From NCBI RefSeq assembly GCF_025452095.1, contig NZ_CP104877.1, forward strand, positions 310,001 through 374,000: a stretch of 64,000 bases of DNA, written 5' to 3'. This stretch comes from Paenarthrobacter sp. JL.01a. Its GTDB lineage: Bacteria; Actinomycetota; Actinomycetes; Actinomycetales; Micrococcaceae. Position 1 is the stretch's first letter. Each line of letters begins with the position of its first letter. Both the position numbers and the translations under genes were made by a program. The notes below the pieces were generated by a model. That model was not told the DNA's origin, did no database searches, and saw nothing but the letters and a program-made list of their open reading frames with translations. Below are positions 16,505 through 24,745 of the stretch, piece by piece.

Positions 16505-18541
16505 CTAGACGCTGACGGTTGCCGGGGTGGCTTCTGCTTCGACAGGCTTCTTCACTGCCCAACGCTTGAGGGCGATGACCAGCAGTGCGGTGATGACCAC
16601 GCCGACGGCGATCGAGAGGAAGAACAGCAGGAAGTTGTCGATCGCGAAGAAGACGAACAGGCCGCCGTGGGGTGCCTTGGACGTGACGCCGAAAGCCATG
16701 GACAGTGCACCGGTTACGGCGCCGCCCACCATGCTGGCAGGGATGACGCGCAGCGGGTCGGCGGCAGCGAAGGGAATGGCGCCTTCGGAGATGAACGAAG
16801 CACCCAGGAGCCAAGCCGCCTTGCCGTTTTCACGCTCGGCGAGGGAGAACAGCTTCTTGTCCAGGACGGTGGCGAGTGCCATGGCCAGCGGCGGAACCAT
16901 GCCTGCCGCCATGACGGCTGCCATGATCTGCCACGGAGCTTGGTTGGAGACGCTCGCGGCGCCAAGACCGGCAACAGCGAATGCGTAGGCGACCTTGTTG
17001 ACCGGGCCGCCGAGGTCGAAGCACATCATGAGGCCCAGGATGATGCCGAGGACTATTGCGCCGGCGCCGGTGAGGCTGGAGAGCCCCGCGTTGAGGGCGT
17101 TGGTGAGTGCCACGATCGGGGCGCCCAGGATCAGGAACATCAAGCCCGAAGCCACCAAGGACGCGACCAATGGAATGATGACCACGGGCATCAGGCCGCG
17201 AAGCCAACGAGGAACGTCGAGCTTGCCAATCTGGTAGGCCACGTAGCCGGCCAGAAGACCGCCGACGATACCGCCGAGGAAGCCTGCACCCATGAAGCCC
17301 GACACGGCACCGGCCACGAAGCCGGGGGCGATGCCCGGACGGTCCGCAATGGCGTAGGCGATGTAACCAGCCAGTGCCGGCACGAGGAATCCGAGGGAGA
17401 GGGCACCGATCTTGAACAGCACGGCGCCGATGTACGCACCCAAGGGACCCCAGGCGTTGTCCGGGAACTCGGTGGGCAGGTTGAAGATGCTGTTCTCGAC
17501 AACGATCTTGTCCGCAAAGCTGGTGATCAGGTAGCCGCCCATCAGGAAGCCAAGGGCAATCAACAGACCGCCACCGGCCACGAACGGAATCATGTAGCTG
17601 ACACCGGTGAGGAGGGCGCGCTTGAGCTTCTGGCCGATGTGCTCGCCCTTTTCCTCTTCGGCGCGTTCTGCCTGCTCCTCGGCACCGAAGTGCGGGACGC
17701 GGCGTGCGTGCGGGTCCTCGGCGGCCGCGAGGGCTTCCTGGACCATCTTGGTGGGCTCGTCGATGCCACGCTTGACCGGCGCGTTAATCACCGGCTTGCC
17801 GGCAAACCGCTCCTTGCCGCGAACGTCCACGTCGACGGCGAAAATCACCGCGTCCGCAGCAGCAATCACGGCCGGGTCCAGCGGCTTGGCCCCGGAGGAG
17901 CCCTGCGTCTCGACCTGAAGGTCAACACCCAACTCCTGGGCTGCGGCAACCAGTGAGTCTGCTGCCATGTAGGTGTGCGCGATGCCGGTGGGGCAAGCGG
18001 TCACTGCCACGATGCGCTTGGGTGCGGCAGCCGCCGTCGTGCTCGCTGCGGGAGCCGCTTCAGGGGCAGGTGCCGCGTGCGCAGCGGGCTTGTCTGCCAG
18101 TGCACCGTCAACCAACTCCACGATTTCCTGCTCGGAGGATGCTGCGCGCAGCGCTGCCGTGAAGTCCTTTTTAATGAGGGATCGGGCCAGCTTGGAGAGC
18201 AGCTTCAGGTGTTCCTGGTCCGCGCCGTCCGGGGCTGCGATGAAGAAGATCAGGTCCGCCGGGCCGTCCTTGGCGCCGAAATCCACCTTGTGGGACAAGC
18301 GTGCCATGGCCAGTGCGGGTTCAGAGACTGCGGCGGAGCGGCAGTGCGGGATGGCGATGCCGCCGGGGACGCCGGTGGCGGTCTTCTGCTCGCGGGCGAA
18401 GGCGTCGGCGAACAGGCCTTCGACCTCGGTGGCACGGCCAGCGGCGGCAACTTTGCCGGCCAGGACGCGGATGACGTCGGCAGGGGAGTCGCCCAGGTTC
18501 TGGTCGAGGGTGACCAATTGGGGTGTGATCAGCTGGGTCAC
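16505..18541 (-). CDS. fruA: PTS fructose transporter EIIABC
   Basis: A 678-residue fused permease starting at GTG 18541, two bases after the fruK stop and behind AGAAGGA. EIIA is at about 1-145 with the active histidine H66 in GIAIPHCRSA. An alanine/proline linker is followed by EIIB at about 175-275 with the phosphocysteine C183 in TACPTGIAHTYMA. EIIC at about 320-660 has eight or more membrane helices, including GGLLIALGFLMGG. The protein imports fructose as fructose-1-phosphate, the substrate of the upstream fruK product. Confidence 0.95.
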   Translation of the reverse strand: MTQLITPQLVTLDQNLGDSPADVIRVLAGKVAAAGRATEVEGLFADAFAREQKTATGVPGGIAIPHCRSAAVSEPALAMARLSHKVDFGAKDGPADLIFFIAAPDGADQEHLKLLSKLARSLIKKDFTAALRAASSEQEIVELVDGALADKPAAHAAPAPEAAPAASTTAAAAPKRIVAVTACPTGIAHTYMAADSLVAAAQELGVDLQVETQGSSGAKPLDPAVIAAADAVIFAVDVDVRGKERFAGKPVINAPVKRGIDEPTKMVQEALAAAEDPHARRVPHFGAEEQAERAEEEKGEHIGQKLKRALLTGVSYMIPFVAGGGLLIALGFLMGGYLITSFADKIVVENSIFNLPTEFPDNAWGPLGAYIGAVLFKIGALSLGFLVPALAGYIAYAIADRPGIAPGFVAGAVSGFMGAGFLGGIVGGLLAGYVAYQIGKLDVPRWLRGLMPVVIIPLVASLVASGLMFLILGAPIVALTNALNAGLSSLTGAGAIVLGIILGLMMCFDLGGPVNKVAYAFAVAGLGAASVSNQAPWQIMAAVMAAGMVPPLAMALATVLDKKLFSLAERENGKAAWLLGASFISEGAIPFAAADPLRVIPASMVGGAVTGALSMAFGVTSKAPHGGLFVFFAIDNFLLFFLSIAVGVVITALLVIALKRWAVKKPVEAEATPATVSV

Positions 18542-18543
18542 TG

Positions 18544-19530
18544 TTAGTCCTTCTGGAGGGCCGTGATGGTTACGGCGGCGGGGGTTGTCTGGTGGACTGC
18601 CGGGACAGTGGAGCCCGGCAGCGAAGCGGCAGCGGCACCATGTGCCACGGCTTGACGGAGGCAGTCCTGTGCGGAGCCGCCCTGGGTTGCGGCCAGCAGG
18701 TAGCCGGCCAAGGATGAATCCCCGGCGCCTACCGTGCTGACTGCCTTGATTGGCGGATGCGTGGCAAGCCACGCTCCGTCTGCGGTCACCAGGACTGCGC
18801 CCTTGGACCCCAGTGTTGCGAGAACGGCACCCACACCGCTGGCGACGACGGCGGCAGCAGCTTCGGCGGCTTTGGCCGGGTCTGCTTCCAGTTGCTCAGC
18901 TGTGGAGACGTTCGTGAAACCGGCAGCGGCGGCAAGCTCTGCGAGCTCTTCCGCGTTCGGCTTGAGGAGGTCCGGCTTTCCCAGGGCATCGCCCTCCAGG
19001 GCCGCCGCCAGCGGGGCTCCGGAGGAGTCGATGGCGATGCCGGGAGCGGCCGTTCCATCCGCGGCCGACCGGAGCCGGCGTGCGATTGTGGCGTAGAAGT
19101 CCGCAGGTACTCCTGGTGGGAGTGAGCCTGCGAGAACAACCCAGCTCGCGCCACGGGAGCGATCCAGCAGCAGCCCGATCAGGGCCTCCTGCTGTTCACC
19201 GCTCAGCTCCGGGCCGGGTTCGTTGATCTTGGTGGTGACGCCGTCCGGTTCGGTGAGCGTGACATTGCTGCGCAGCGCCTGACCGATGGGCAGGGCCGCA
19301 AACGGAACGCCGCCGTCGTGCAGTCCGGAAAGGACGGGATCGGCATCCGCGCCCGGAAGGACCGCCAGCGTTTCGAGGCCGGAGGCCACCAGGGCACGGG
19401 AAACGTTGACGCCCTTTCCGCCGGATTCCTGGTGGACGGCGACGGCGCGCTGAACCTCGCCGCGGGCCAGGGCGCCGGGGAGTTCGACGGTGCGGTCCAG
19501 GCTGGGGTTGGCCGTGAGGGTGACGATCAT
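18544..19530 (-). CDS. fruK: 1-phosphofructokinase
   Basis: A 328-residue PfkB-family kinase. The N-terminal TANPSLDRTVELPG and GGKGVNVSRAL signatures and the C-terminal VGAGDSSLAGYLLA (catalytic base D271) are those of 1-phosphofructokinase, which makes fructose-1,6-bisphosphate. ATG 19530 overlaps the fruR stop by four bases, and the stop is two bases from fruA, so the three are translationally coupled. Confidence 0.95.
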   Translation of the reverse strand: MIVTLTANPSLDRTVELPGALARGEVQRAVAVHQESGGKGVNVSRALVASGLETLAVLPGADADPVLSGLHDGGVPFAALPIGQALRSNVTLTEPDGVTTKINEPGPELSGEQQEALIGLLLDRSRGASWVVLAGSLPPGVPADFYATIARRLRSAADGTAAPGIAIDSSGAPLAAALEGDALGKPDLLKPNAEELAELAAAAGFTNVSTAEQLEADPAKAAEAAAAVVASGVGAVLATLGSKGAVLVTADGAWLATHPPIKAVSTVGAGDSSLAGYLLAATQGGSAQDCLRQAVAHGAAAASLPGSTVPAVHQTTPAAVTITALQKD

Positions 19531-20318
19531 GCGACCACCACGTCTACGCCGGCGTCGGCCAAAGCTGCCGCGAGTTCAGCCGAGGGCTGCTGGTCAGTAA
19601 TCAAGGTGTCAACATCCTTCAAGGTGGCGAACTGGACCAAGGTTTCGGCATCCAGCTTGGACGAGTCGGCCAGGGCCACAACGCGGCGGGCTGACTTTAC
19701 GAAGGCCGCTTTCACGGCGGCTTCTTCGGGGTCGGGGGTGCTCAGCCCGAAGACGGCGTGAATCCCGTTGGTGCCCACGAACGCGATGTCCGGCCGGAGC
19801 CGGTAAGCGGCTTCGACTGTGGACTGCCCGACGGCGGCCTGCGTCAGTCCTCGGACGCGACCGCCGAGAATCTGGAGCGCGACGCCCTGCGTTGAGGAGA
19901 GCTTGCCGGCAATGGGGATGGCGTGGGTGATGACCACCAGTTCTTCATTGCTGTTGGTGGGAAGGGTCCGCTGGGCGAGAAGGTCGGCGAGGGTCTCGGT
20001 GGTGGAGCCCGCATCCAGAAGGATGCTGCCGGTGGTGGGCTCGGGAATCAGGGCGAGGGCGGCTTTCGCGATGCGGAGTTTTTCGTCCTGGCGCTGCACT
20101 GCACGCTCGACGATGCTTTCCTCGCGGGTGCTGAGGCGGTCCGAGGGGACGGCCCCGCCATGGACCCTGCGGAGGTTTCCGGAAACTTCAAGGGCTGCGA
20201 GATCGCGGCGGATGGTCTCAGTGGTGATGCTGAAGCGGTCGGCGAGGTCGGTGACGCTCACCCGTCCGCGCTCTGCGACGAGTGCGGAGATCAGTTGTTG
20301 GCGTTCTTCGGCGAACAC
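19527..20318 (-). CDS. fruR: DeoR family fructose operon repressor
   Basis: A 263-residue regulator starting at GTG 20318. The N-terminal DeoR helix-turn-helix is at about 5-55 (RVSVTDLADRFSITTETIRR). The C-terminal sugar-phosphate-binding DeoRC domain includes ILLDAGSTTETLA and TPDPEEAAVKAAFVKSA. It heads its own operon and most likely senses fructose-1-phosphate. The paired operator/promoter upstream supports autorepression. Confidence 0.93.
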   Translation of the reverse strand: MFAEERQQLISALVAERGRVSVTDLADRFSITTETIRRDLAALEVSGNLRRVHGGAVPSDRLSTREESIVERAVQRQDEKLRIAKAALALIPEPTTGSILLDAGSTTETLADLLAQRTLPTNSNEELVVITHAIPIAGKLSSTQGVALQILGGRVRGLTQAAVGQSTVEAAYRLRPDIAFVGTNGIHAVFGLSTPDPEEAAVKAAFVKSARRVVALADSSKLDAETLVQFATLKDVDTLITDQQPSAELAAALADAGVDVVVA

Positions 20319-20397
20319 TTACCCTCCATTGCGGTAAAGCCGGATTTTCGATGCAGCCACTTGCGTGATTGCTGTCACAACGATGTGGAATTGATTG

Positions 20398-20427
20398 ACT
20401 CTATCTTTGTTTGTGTTGGTAAGTCAA
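20398..20427 (-). promoter_or_regulatory. Candidate promoter of the fru operon
   Basis: Read on the minus strand, TTGACT (20427-20422) is followed after 18 bases by TAGAGT (20403-20398). The fruR start lies about 80 bases downstream. The -35 element falls inside the spacer of the inverted repeat 20408-20445, so a bound repressor would cover it. Confidence 0.55.
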
Positions 20428-20445
20428 TAGAAACCAACATAAACA
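20408..20445. promoter_or_regulatory. Candidate FruR operator
   Basis: Inverted repeat with 13-base arms, TGTTTGTGTTGGT (20408-20420) and ACCAACATAAACA (20433-20445), one mismatch, 12-base spacer. It is upstream of fruR and overlaps the promoter. I infer binding by the DeoR-family FruR. Confidence 0.65.
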
Positions 20446-20482
20446 CAGATTGGGCTTCGTTGAGGGGTTGCTTGCGGGCACG

Positions 20483-20522
20483 AAAAAAGGGCATGTCGCG
20501 CTCCCTGTAGCGCGACATGCCC
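20483..20522 (-). terminator. Intrinsic terminator of the small leftward gene(s)
   Basis: Perfect 14-base arms at 20489-20502 and 20509-20522 (AGCGCGACATGCCC) with a 6-base loop. On the minus strand it is followed by six T (20488-20483). It shows that a minus-strand transcript enters from the right, which supports the small genes at 20599-20978. Confidence 0.88.
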
Positions 20523-20598
20523 CCGTATCGGATCCAGACTGGGGGATTTCTGCCGGGATCCGGTCTGTGGGTGCGAACCGTCCCAGGTGGACGGGCTG

Positions 20599-20844
20599 TT
20601 ACCTGGTCCCTGGGTTTCCTGGCCCGGCGGGCGGTGGGACCTCCGGGTCAGGGGTGGGGTCCGGGACCGGGGGTGGGCCGGGTTCGGGCAAAGGAACGGG
20701 CTCGGGCGTCGGTCCGGGCTCCCGGGGCGGGGCCGGTTGAGCCGGGTCTGGAAAGCCGCTCTCCATCAAGCGCTCTTCCTCCGGGGCAAGCGCGCGGGCC
20801 GGAGGCTTTCCGGGGCGCTGGAGGGGTACCGGCCGGAGTCCCAT
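20599..20844 (-). CDS. Proline-rich hypothetical protein, overlapping frame
   Basis: An 81-codon frame starts at ATG 20844 behind AGGAG and ends with a Pro-Glu-Pro-rich stretch (PEPVPLPEPGPPPVPDP). It overlaps the frame at 20766-20978 by 79 bases in another phase. The overlap suggests either two coupled small genes or one gene split by a frameshift. The low-complexity sequence gives no family. A strong terminator follows at 20483-20522. Confidence 0.4.
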   Translation of the reverse strand: MGLRPVPLQRPGKPPARALAPEEERLMESGFPDPAQPAPPREPGPTPEPVPLPEPGPPPVPDPTPDPEVPPPAGPGNPGTR

Positions 20845-20978
20845 CCGGAGCTCCTGTAGTCGATGGGCAGGTTGTCCGGATCCGGAGGATCGGGCAGCTT
20901 GTGCCGGCCGGACTGTCCATGCTGGCCAAGGCTCCGCGCCTTGCTCGATGACTCCCTCTTGTGTGATTCGGCGTGCAT
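20766..20978 (-). CDS. Small polar hypothetical protein
   Basis: A 70-residue protein from ATG 20978 with AAAGGGA upstream. Third codon positions are almost all G or C, as in real genes here. The sequence is polar and histidine/arginine-rich at the start, with PDPPDPDNLPIDYRSSGWDSG in the middle. No domain is recognised. See the overlapping frame at 20599-20844. Confidence 0.5.
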   Translation of the reverse strand: MHAESHKRESSSKARSLGQHGQSGRHKLPDPPDPDNLPIDYRSSGWDSGRYPSSAPESLRPARLPRRKSA

Positions 20979-21037
20979 GCTATCCCTTTCGGTAGCTCCA
21001 GAATTACTGCTGCTTCTCCGCGGCCGCTCCGTTGCGG

Positions 21038-21487
21038 TCAGTCAGGAATTTCCATCCGGAAGCCGCAATGGCATCCAAGGATGCGTGTGTTGATGAGAAC
21101 CTCGTACATCCGCAGCTGGCCCCCTGGCGTCAACACCAAAGGCGTCTGTATCCTCCGAAGCTCGCAACTGCTAGTCTTCATGGGTTCGCCGCAGTGAAGA
21201 TACTGACCGCCGAACTGAAGTACGCCTTGGGAGGTGCCGGGCCGGTTGAGTACTGCAGCCACTCGTTGGACCGAGGCGGTCTGCTGGTAGGAGTACCTGC
21301 AGGCGTGGCATTCATACGCCACATCCACCATGTTGGGCGCCGGTGGATAGTGGGATTGGATCGAATTCACCAGGAGATGCTTGTCCGTATTGCACCGGGT
21401 GCACCACAGGGGCTCGTCAGGCGGTTGGTGGGCTTCGTCCGGAACTCTGGACGCTGGCTGGGCCGGCATGGGTCTGTACCTCGGCAT
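21038..21487 (-). CDS. Putative zinc-ribbon protein, paralogue A
   Basis: A 149-residue soluble protein. Cysteine pairs are WCTRC, ECHAC and CHCGF, with a single cysteine in LHCGEPM where the paralogue has CxxC, so one of eight cysteines is lost. The pattern suggests two four-cysteine zinc ribbons. It shares the blocks WCTxCxTDxH, VDVxYxCxxC, HCGxPM and CxCGFxMExP with the protein at 22636-23091. ATG 21487 is chosen because it aligns with the paralogue; ATG 21469 with a GAGG box is an alternative. It is divergent from the GAF-ANTAR gene. Function is unknown. Confidence 0.72.
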   Translation of the reverse strand: MPRYRPMPAQPASRVPDEAHQPPDEPLWCTRCNTDKHLLVNSIQSHYPPAPNMVDVAYECHACRYSYQQTASVQRVAAVLNRPGTSQGVLQFGGQYLHCGEPMKTSSCELRRIQTPLVLTPGGQLRMYEVLINTRILGCHCGFRMEIPD

Positions 21488-21557
21488 CAAAAATGCGGGT
21501 CGCCCGTCTGCATGAGCTGTAAAGCCTGTCCTGGGAATGCGGGACTGTAGCTAGATT

Positions 21558-21573
21558 GTGCACATAGGTGCAC
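21558..21573. promoter_or_regulatory. Double GTGCAC motif between divergent genes
   Basis: GTGCAC-ATAG-GTGCAC is both a direct and an inverted repeat, because each half is self-complementary. It lies between the zinc-ribbon gene and the GAF-ANTAR gene. An operator role is inferred from position only. Confidence 0.35.
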
Positions 21574-21646
21574 GGCATATGCAAGGATTCTGGTGTCATT
21601 CCCTGAAGGGGTGACAGGGAGCTTCCCCCCGATCGTAAACTAAGGC

Positions 21647-22420
21647 ATGGACGAAATGAACGTTGAATTGGCGCTGCCTGATGCCGCCTCGGCGCCCGAC
21701 GATGTTTCGGTGCCTGAACGGCTTCAGGACCTTGTAATTGACAGCGAAGACGTCGGTGGATTCCTCGGAGATCTCGCTGTATTTTCGGCTGAGGCGGTGT
21801 CTGCGGCTGTCGGCATGAACGTGCATTGCGGCATCACCCTGAGCCGGCGGAGGCGTACTGCCACGGTGGCTGGCAGTACCCATGAAGCCAGGCTGATCGA
21901 TGAAGTCCAGCAGGCCTACGGGGATGGTCCCTGCTTGGAGGCAATGCGGACACATAACACCGTGCATGTGCCCGATACCGCCGCAGAGGAGCGTTGGCCG
22001 GAATACTGCAAAGTCATTGCGGACCGCGGACATCTTTCAGCCCTCTGCGTTCCCCTGGAGCTGGACGAAGGTGCCACGGCCGCCCTGAACTTCTTTGCTC
22101 CGCAGGCCGGAGCCTTCAGCGATTCCACCATCAAGGACTGCGAGCTCTACGCCAGCCAGGCGGAACGCTCGCTTCGCCTGGCAGTCCGGATCGGCGTGAA
22201 GCAGCAGCACGCGGACGATCTCAAGGACGCGATGCAGTCGCGGACCGTTATCGACCTTGCCTGCGGCATCATCATGGGGCAAAACCGCTGCACCCAGGAC
22301 GAAGCGTTCCAGATCCTCAAGAAGGCTTCCAGTACCCGGAACCAGAAGCTGCGTGACGTTGCGGAGGGGCTGGTCAAGAACGTGGCGAAGGAATCGCCCG
22401 TCTCGCATTTTGAGCCCTGA
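21647..22420 (+). CDS. GAF and ANTAR domain protein (RNA-binding antiterminator type)
   Basis: A 257-residue two-domain regulator. The GAF sensor domain covers about 30-175 and includes the GDGPCLEAMRT and LSALCVPLEL stretches common in actinobacterial GAF-ANTAR proteins. The ANTAR domain at about 185-250 contains SRTVIDLACGIIMGQNRCTQ and DEAFQILKKASSTRNQKLRDVA, the three-helix bundle that binds paired hairpins in nascent RNA. It should act on transcripts by antitermination. No terminator-type double hairpin lies directly in front of its neighbours, so the target is unknown. Confidence 0.88.
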   Translation: MDEMNVELALPDAASAPDDVSVPERLQDLVIDSEDVGGFLGDLAVFSAEAVSAAVGMNVHCGITLSRRRRTATVAGSTHEARLIDEVQQAYGDGPCLEAMRTHNTVHVPDTAAEERWPEYCKVIADRGHLSALCVPLELDEGATAALNFFAPQAGAFSDSTIKDCELYASQAERSLRLAVRIGVKQQHADDLKDAMQSRTVIDLACGIIMGQNRCTQDEAFQILKKASSTRNQKLRDVAEGLVKNVAKESPVSHFEP

Positions 22421-22635
22421 CCGGGCGGTGGCCGCGGGCCCGTGGCCATCCTGTGACTTGTGACCCACGCCACTGGTGAACTACATTTTAGGTGGGTTAA
22501 GCAGATAGCCTTTGGAGCCTCATGACGTGGTGCCATCCCGGATGGCCCAAAAACTGCACTCTGGCCGCGGTCACTATCGACCGGCCCGCAGCATCAACGC
22601 ATGTCCGCTCCTGGTTGTAGCAAAGGAGAACAGCA

Positions 22636-23091
22636 ATGACGCTTGGATCCCTTCCTGTCCCTAAACCTTCCCAAGAGTCCATGACTGCGCCCGCTGTTCC
22701 GGAAGCGCGGCCATGGTGCACGGTATGTGCAACAGATTCCCACATTTTCGTGGAGACGGTGGTTGAAGCAGAACCACACCAATCGGAAGTGGTCGACGTC
22801 AGCTACACCTGCGGTGAATGCGATACGTTCTACGCCCACCCCGTCCGCCTGGCGACGCTGGTTCCGGAAATCCAACAGGAATTCCTTTCCACCGCCGCGG
22901 CAGGCCTGTGGTTCAGCTGCACCCATTGCGGCGATCCGATGACACTTGGCCGGCCCGCGGAACGGGTGATCGAGGCTCCCCGGAGCACCGAAGACCCGGA
23001 AAGCTCGAACCTCCTTGAGGTGTACCTGCAGACCCAGGTGCTGCACTGTCGCTGCGGTTTCCAAATGGAGGTTCCACGCCACGTTGGATAG
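22636..23091 (+). CDS. Putative zinc-ribbon protein, paralogue B
   Basis: A 151-residue protein at ATG 22636 with AAAGGAG upstream. Eight cysteines are arranged as WCTVC, TCGEC, SCTHC and HCRC-GF, consistent with two zinc ribbons. It is a paralogue of the protein at 21038-21487, with the same ends (PWCT near the start, CGFQMEVP at the end). The two flank the GAF-ANTAR gene. It is a soluble protein with no catalytic motif seen. Confidence 0.75.
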   Translation: MTLGSLPVPKPSQESMTAPAVPEARPWCTVCATDSHIFVETVVEAEPHQSEVVDVSYTCGECDTFYAHPVRLATLVPEIQQEFLSTAAAGLWFSCTHCGDPMTLGRPAERVIEAPRSTEDPESSNLLEVYLQTQVLHCRCGFQMEVPRHVG

Positions 23092-23129
23092 CAGCCGCTT
23101 CTCAATAGTCCATGGTGGGAGGGGTGGCT

Positions 23130-24263
23130 ATGCGTACGTTTGGAGTGGAAGAGGAACTGCTGATCGCCGATCCTTCGGACGGCACGCCGTTGGCCCTCGC
23201 GGCCGACATCCTGGACGTGGCTGCGCAGGGCGTGGATGCCACGGACGATGCTGCCTCGCTGAAGTCCGAATTCAAGCAGGAGCAAATCGAAGTCAACTCC
23301 AGCCCGTGCCGTACGGCGGCCGAACTCAGGGCTGAGATCCGTGCTGGCCGATCCTTGTCCGACAAGGCAGCAAGGACGCTGGGTGCCAGGGTGGCGGCCT
23401 TGGCCACCCCGCCGGTTTTTCACGCGACACCCACTGCCGGAAATCAGCGCTACACGGCCATGGGCGCGGAATTCGGCCTGATTTCACGCGAACAACTCAC
23501 CTGCGGCTTCCACGTGCATGTATCCATCGAGTCACCTGAAGAGGGTGTCGCGGTCCTGGACAGAATGCGTCACTGGCTGCCCGTCCTACTGGCATTGAGC
23601 GCCAATTCGCCCTTTTGGATGGGCACAGACACCGGCTTTGCGAGCTACCGCACGCAGATCTGGAACCGCTGGCCCACGGCAGGTCCGATGGACGTCTTCG
23701 GCTCGGCCGACGGGTACCGGAACGTGTTGGAGGCGCTGCTAGGCACCGGTGTGCCCATGGATGAGGGCATGATCTATTTCGATGCCCGCTTGTCCCGGGG
23801 CCATCCCACCGTTGAACTCAGGATCGCGGACGTGTGCCTTTACGCCGAGGATGCGCTCACCCTGGCCGTGATCGCGCGAGCGCTGGTGGAGACTTCGGCG
23901 GCTGAATGGCGCCGCGGCGAACCGCCGTCGAGCGCCATGACCCAGGTGATCCGCATGGCCAACTGGAAAGCCAGCCGCTTCGGCATCAACCGCGAACTCC
24001 TGCACCCGCTGGAGCAGACCCCCGTTGCCGCCCCAGAGGTTGCCGGCGCGTTGCTGCGCCACATCAGGCCGGCACTGGCCAAAGCCGGGGACCTGGCTGC
24101 CGCCCGGGCTGGCGTGGCCGCCATCCTCCGCCGTGGTTCAGGCGAGCGGCTGCAGCGCCAGGCCTATGCGCGCCGCAAGCGGTTGTCCGACGTCGTGTCC
24201 GCCGCGATCGCGTCCACGCACCAGGATGGCGAACTTTCCGACGCCGGTTTGCTGACCTTCTGA
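23130..24263 (+). CDS. Carboxylate-amine ligase of the YbdK / glutamate-cysteine ligase 2 family
   Basis: A 377-residue enzyme. ATG 23130 is preferred over ATG 23112 because GGGAGGGG lies five bases upstream of it. The N-terminal RTFGVEEELLIADP, the CGFHVHVSI block and the HPTVELRIADVCLYAEDA region are signatures of GCS2 family proteins (YbdK), which have weak gamma-glutamylcysteine ligase activity in other bacteria. Micrococcaceae make mycothiol, so the physiological role is unlikely to be glutathione synthesis. A terminator follows. Confidence 0.88.
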   Translation: MRTFGVEEELLIADPSDGTPLALAADILDVAAQGVDATDDAASLKSEFKQEQIEVNSSPCRTAAELRAEIRAGRSLSDKAARTLGARVAALATPPVFHATPTAGNQRYTAMGAEFGLISREQLTCGFHVHVSIESPEEGVAVLDRMRHWLPVLLALSANSPFWMGTDTGFASYRTQIWNRWPTAGPMDVFGSADGYRNVLEALLGTGVPMDEGMIYFDARLSRGHPTVELRIADVCLYAEDALTLAVIARALVETSAAEWRRGEPPSSAMTQVIRMANWKASRFGINRELLHPLEQTPVAAPEVAGALLRHIRPALAKAGDLAAARAGVAAILRRGSGERLQRQAYARRKRLSDVVSAAIASTHQDGELSDAGLLTF

Positions 24264-24269
24264 CATCGA

Positions 24270-24314
24270 AAGGTTTGACGGCGGCGGACCGGTGCGCCGC
24301 CGTCGTCGAACCTT
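24270..24314. terminator. Stem-loop between convergent genes
   Basis: GACGGCGGCG (24277-24286) pairs with CGCCGCCGTC (24295-24304) around an 8-base loop. Outer AAGGTT (24270-24275) and AACCTT (24309-24314) extend it with a bulge. It lies between the ligase gene and the leftward VOC gene. Confidence 0.65.
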
Positions 24315-24333
24315 ATGTGCGGGACCGGGGCGG

Positions 24334-24735
24334 TCAGCCCTGGTTGATGCGGATCATGTTGCCGGAGGGGTCGCGGAACGCGCAGTCGCGCGGTCCCCAC
24401 GGCTGGTCGATGGGCTCTTGGAGGACCTCGGCGCCCGATGCGCGGAGCTTCTCGAAAGTGGCGTCGAGGTCGTCCGTGCTGAACACGAGCATGGGCATGA
24501 CGCCCTTGGTGAGGAGTTCCTGGATGGCGTCGCCGTCGGCCTGGGAGCGGCCGGCATGCGGTGGGGAGAGAACGAGCTCAAGGTCCGGCTGGGCGTCGCT
24601 GCCCAGGGTCACCCAGCGCTGGCCGTCGGAGCCGACGTCGTTGCGGACCTCCAGGCCAAGGGCGTCGCGATAGAAGGCAAGCGACTCATCGACGTCGTTG
24701 ACGGTAACGTGTGCGTACTTCAATGAAATGTTCAT
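24334..24735 (-). CDS. VOC family (glyoxalase/bleomycin-resistance-like) protein
   Basis: A 133-residue two-repeat VOC fold: YAHVTVNDVDESLAFYRDAL at the start and FSTDDLDATFEKLRASGAEV in the second half, ending with the RDPSGNMIRINQ strand. The metal-ligand positions are not all conserved, so enzymatic activity is uncertain. It follows the AraC-type gene by 10 bases and is probably its co-transcribed partner. Confidence 0.88.
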   Translation of the reverse strand: MNISLKYAHVTVNDVDESLAFYRDALGLEVRNDVGSDGQRWVTLGSDAQPDLELVLSPPHAGRSQADGDAIQELLTKGVMPMLVFSTDDLDATFEKLRASGAEVLQEPIDQPWGPRDCAFRDPSGNMIRINQG

Positions 24736-24745
24736 GAATCACACG

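Noticed and set aside
16361..17956. A 531-codon open frame on the plus strand
   Set aside because: It is antisense to fruA, which has full PTS EIIABC motifs; the antisense frame is low-complexity (His, Gln, Glu-rich) with no domain.
22429..22448. A 20-base self-complementary GC sequence after the GAF-ANTAR gene, considered as a terminator or ANTAR target
   Set aside because: It has no loop and no T-run, and ANTAR targets need two short stems with conserved hexaloops, which are absent.
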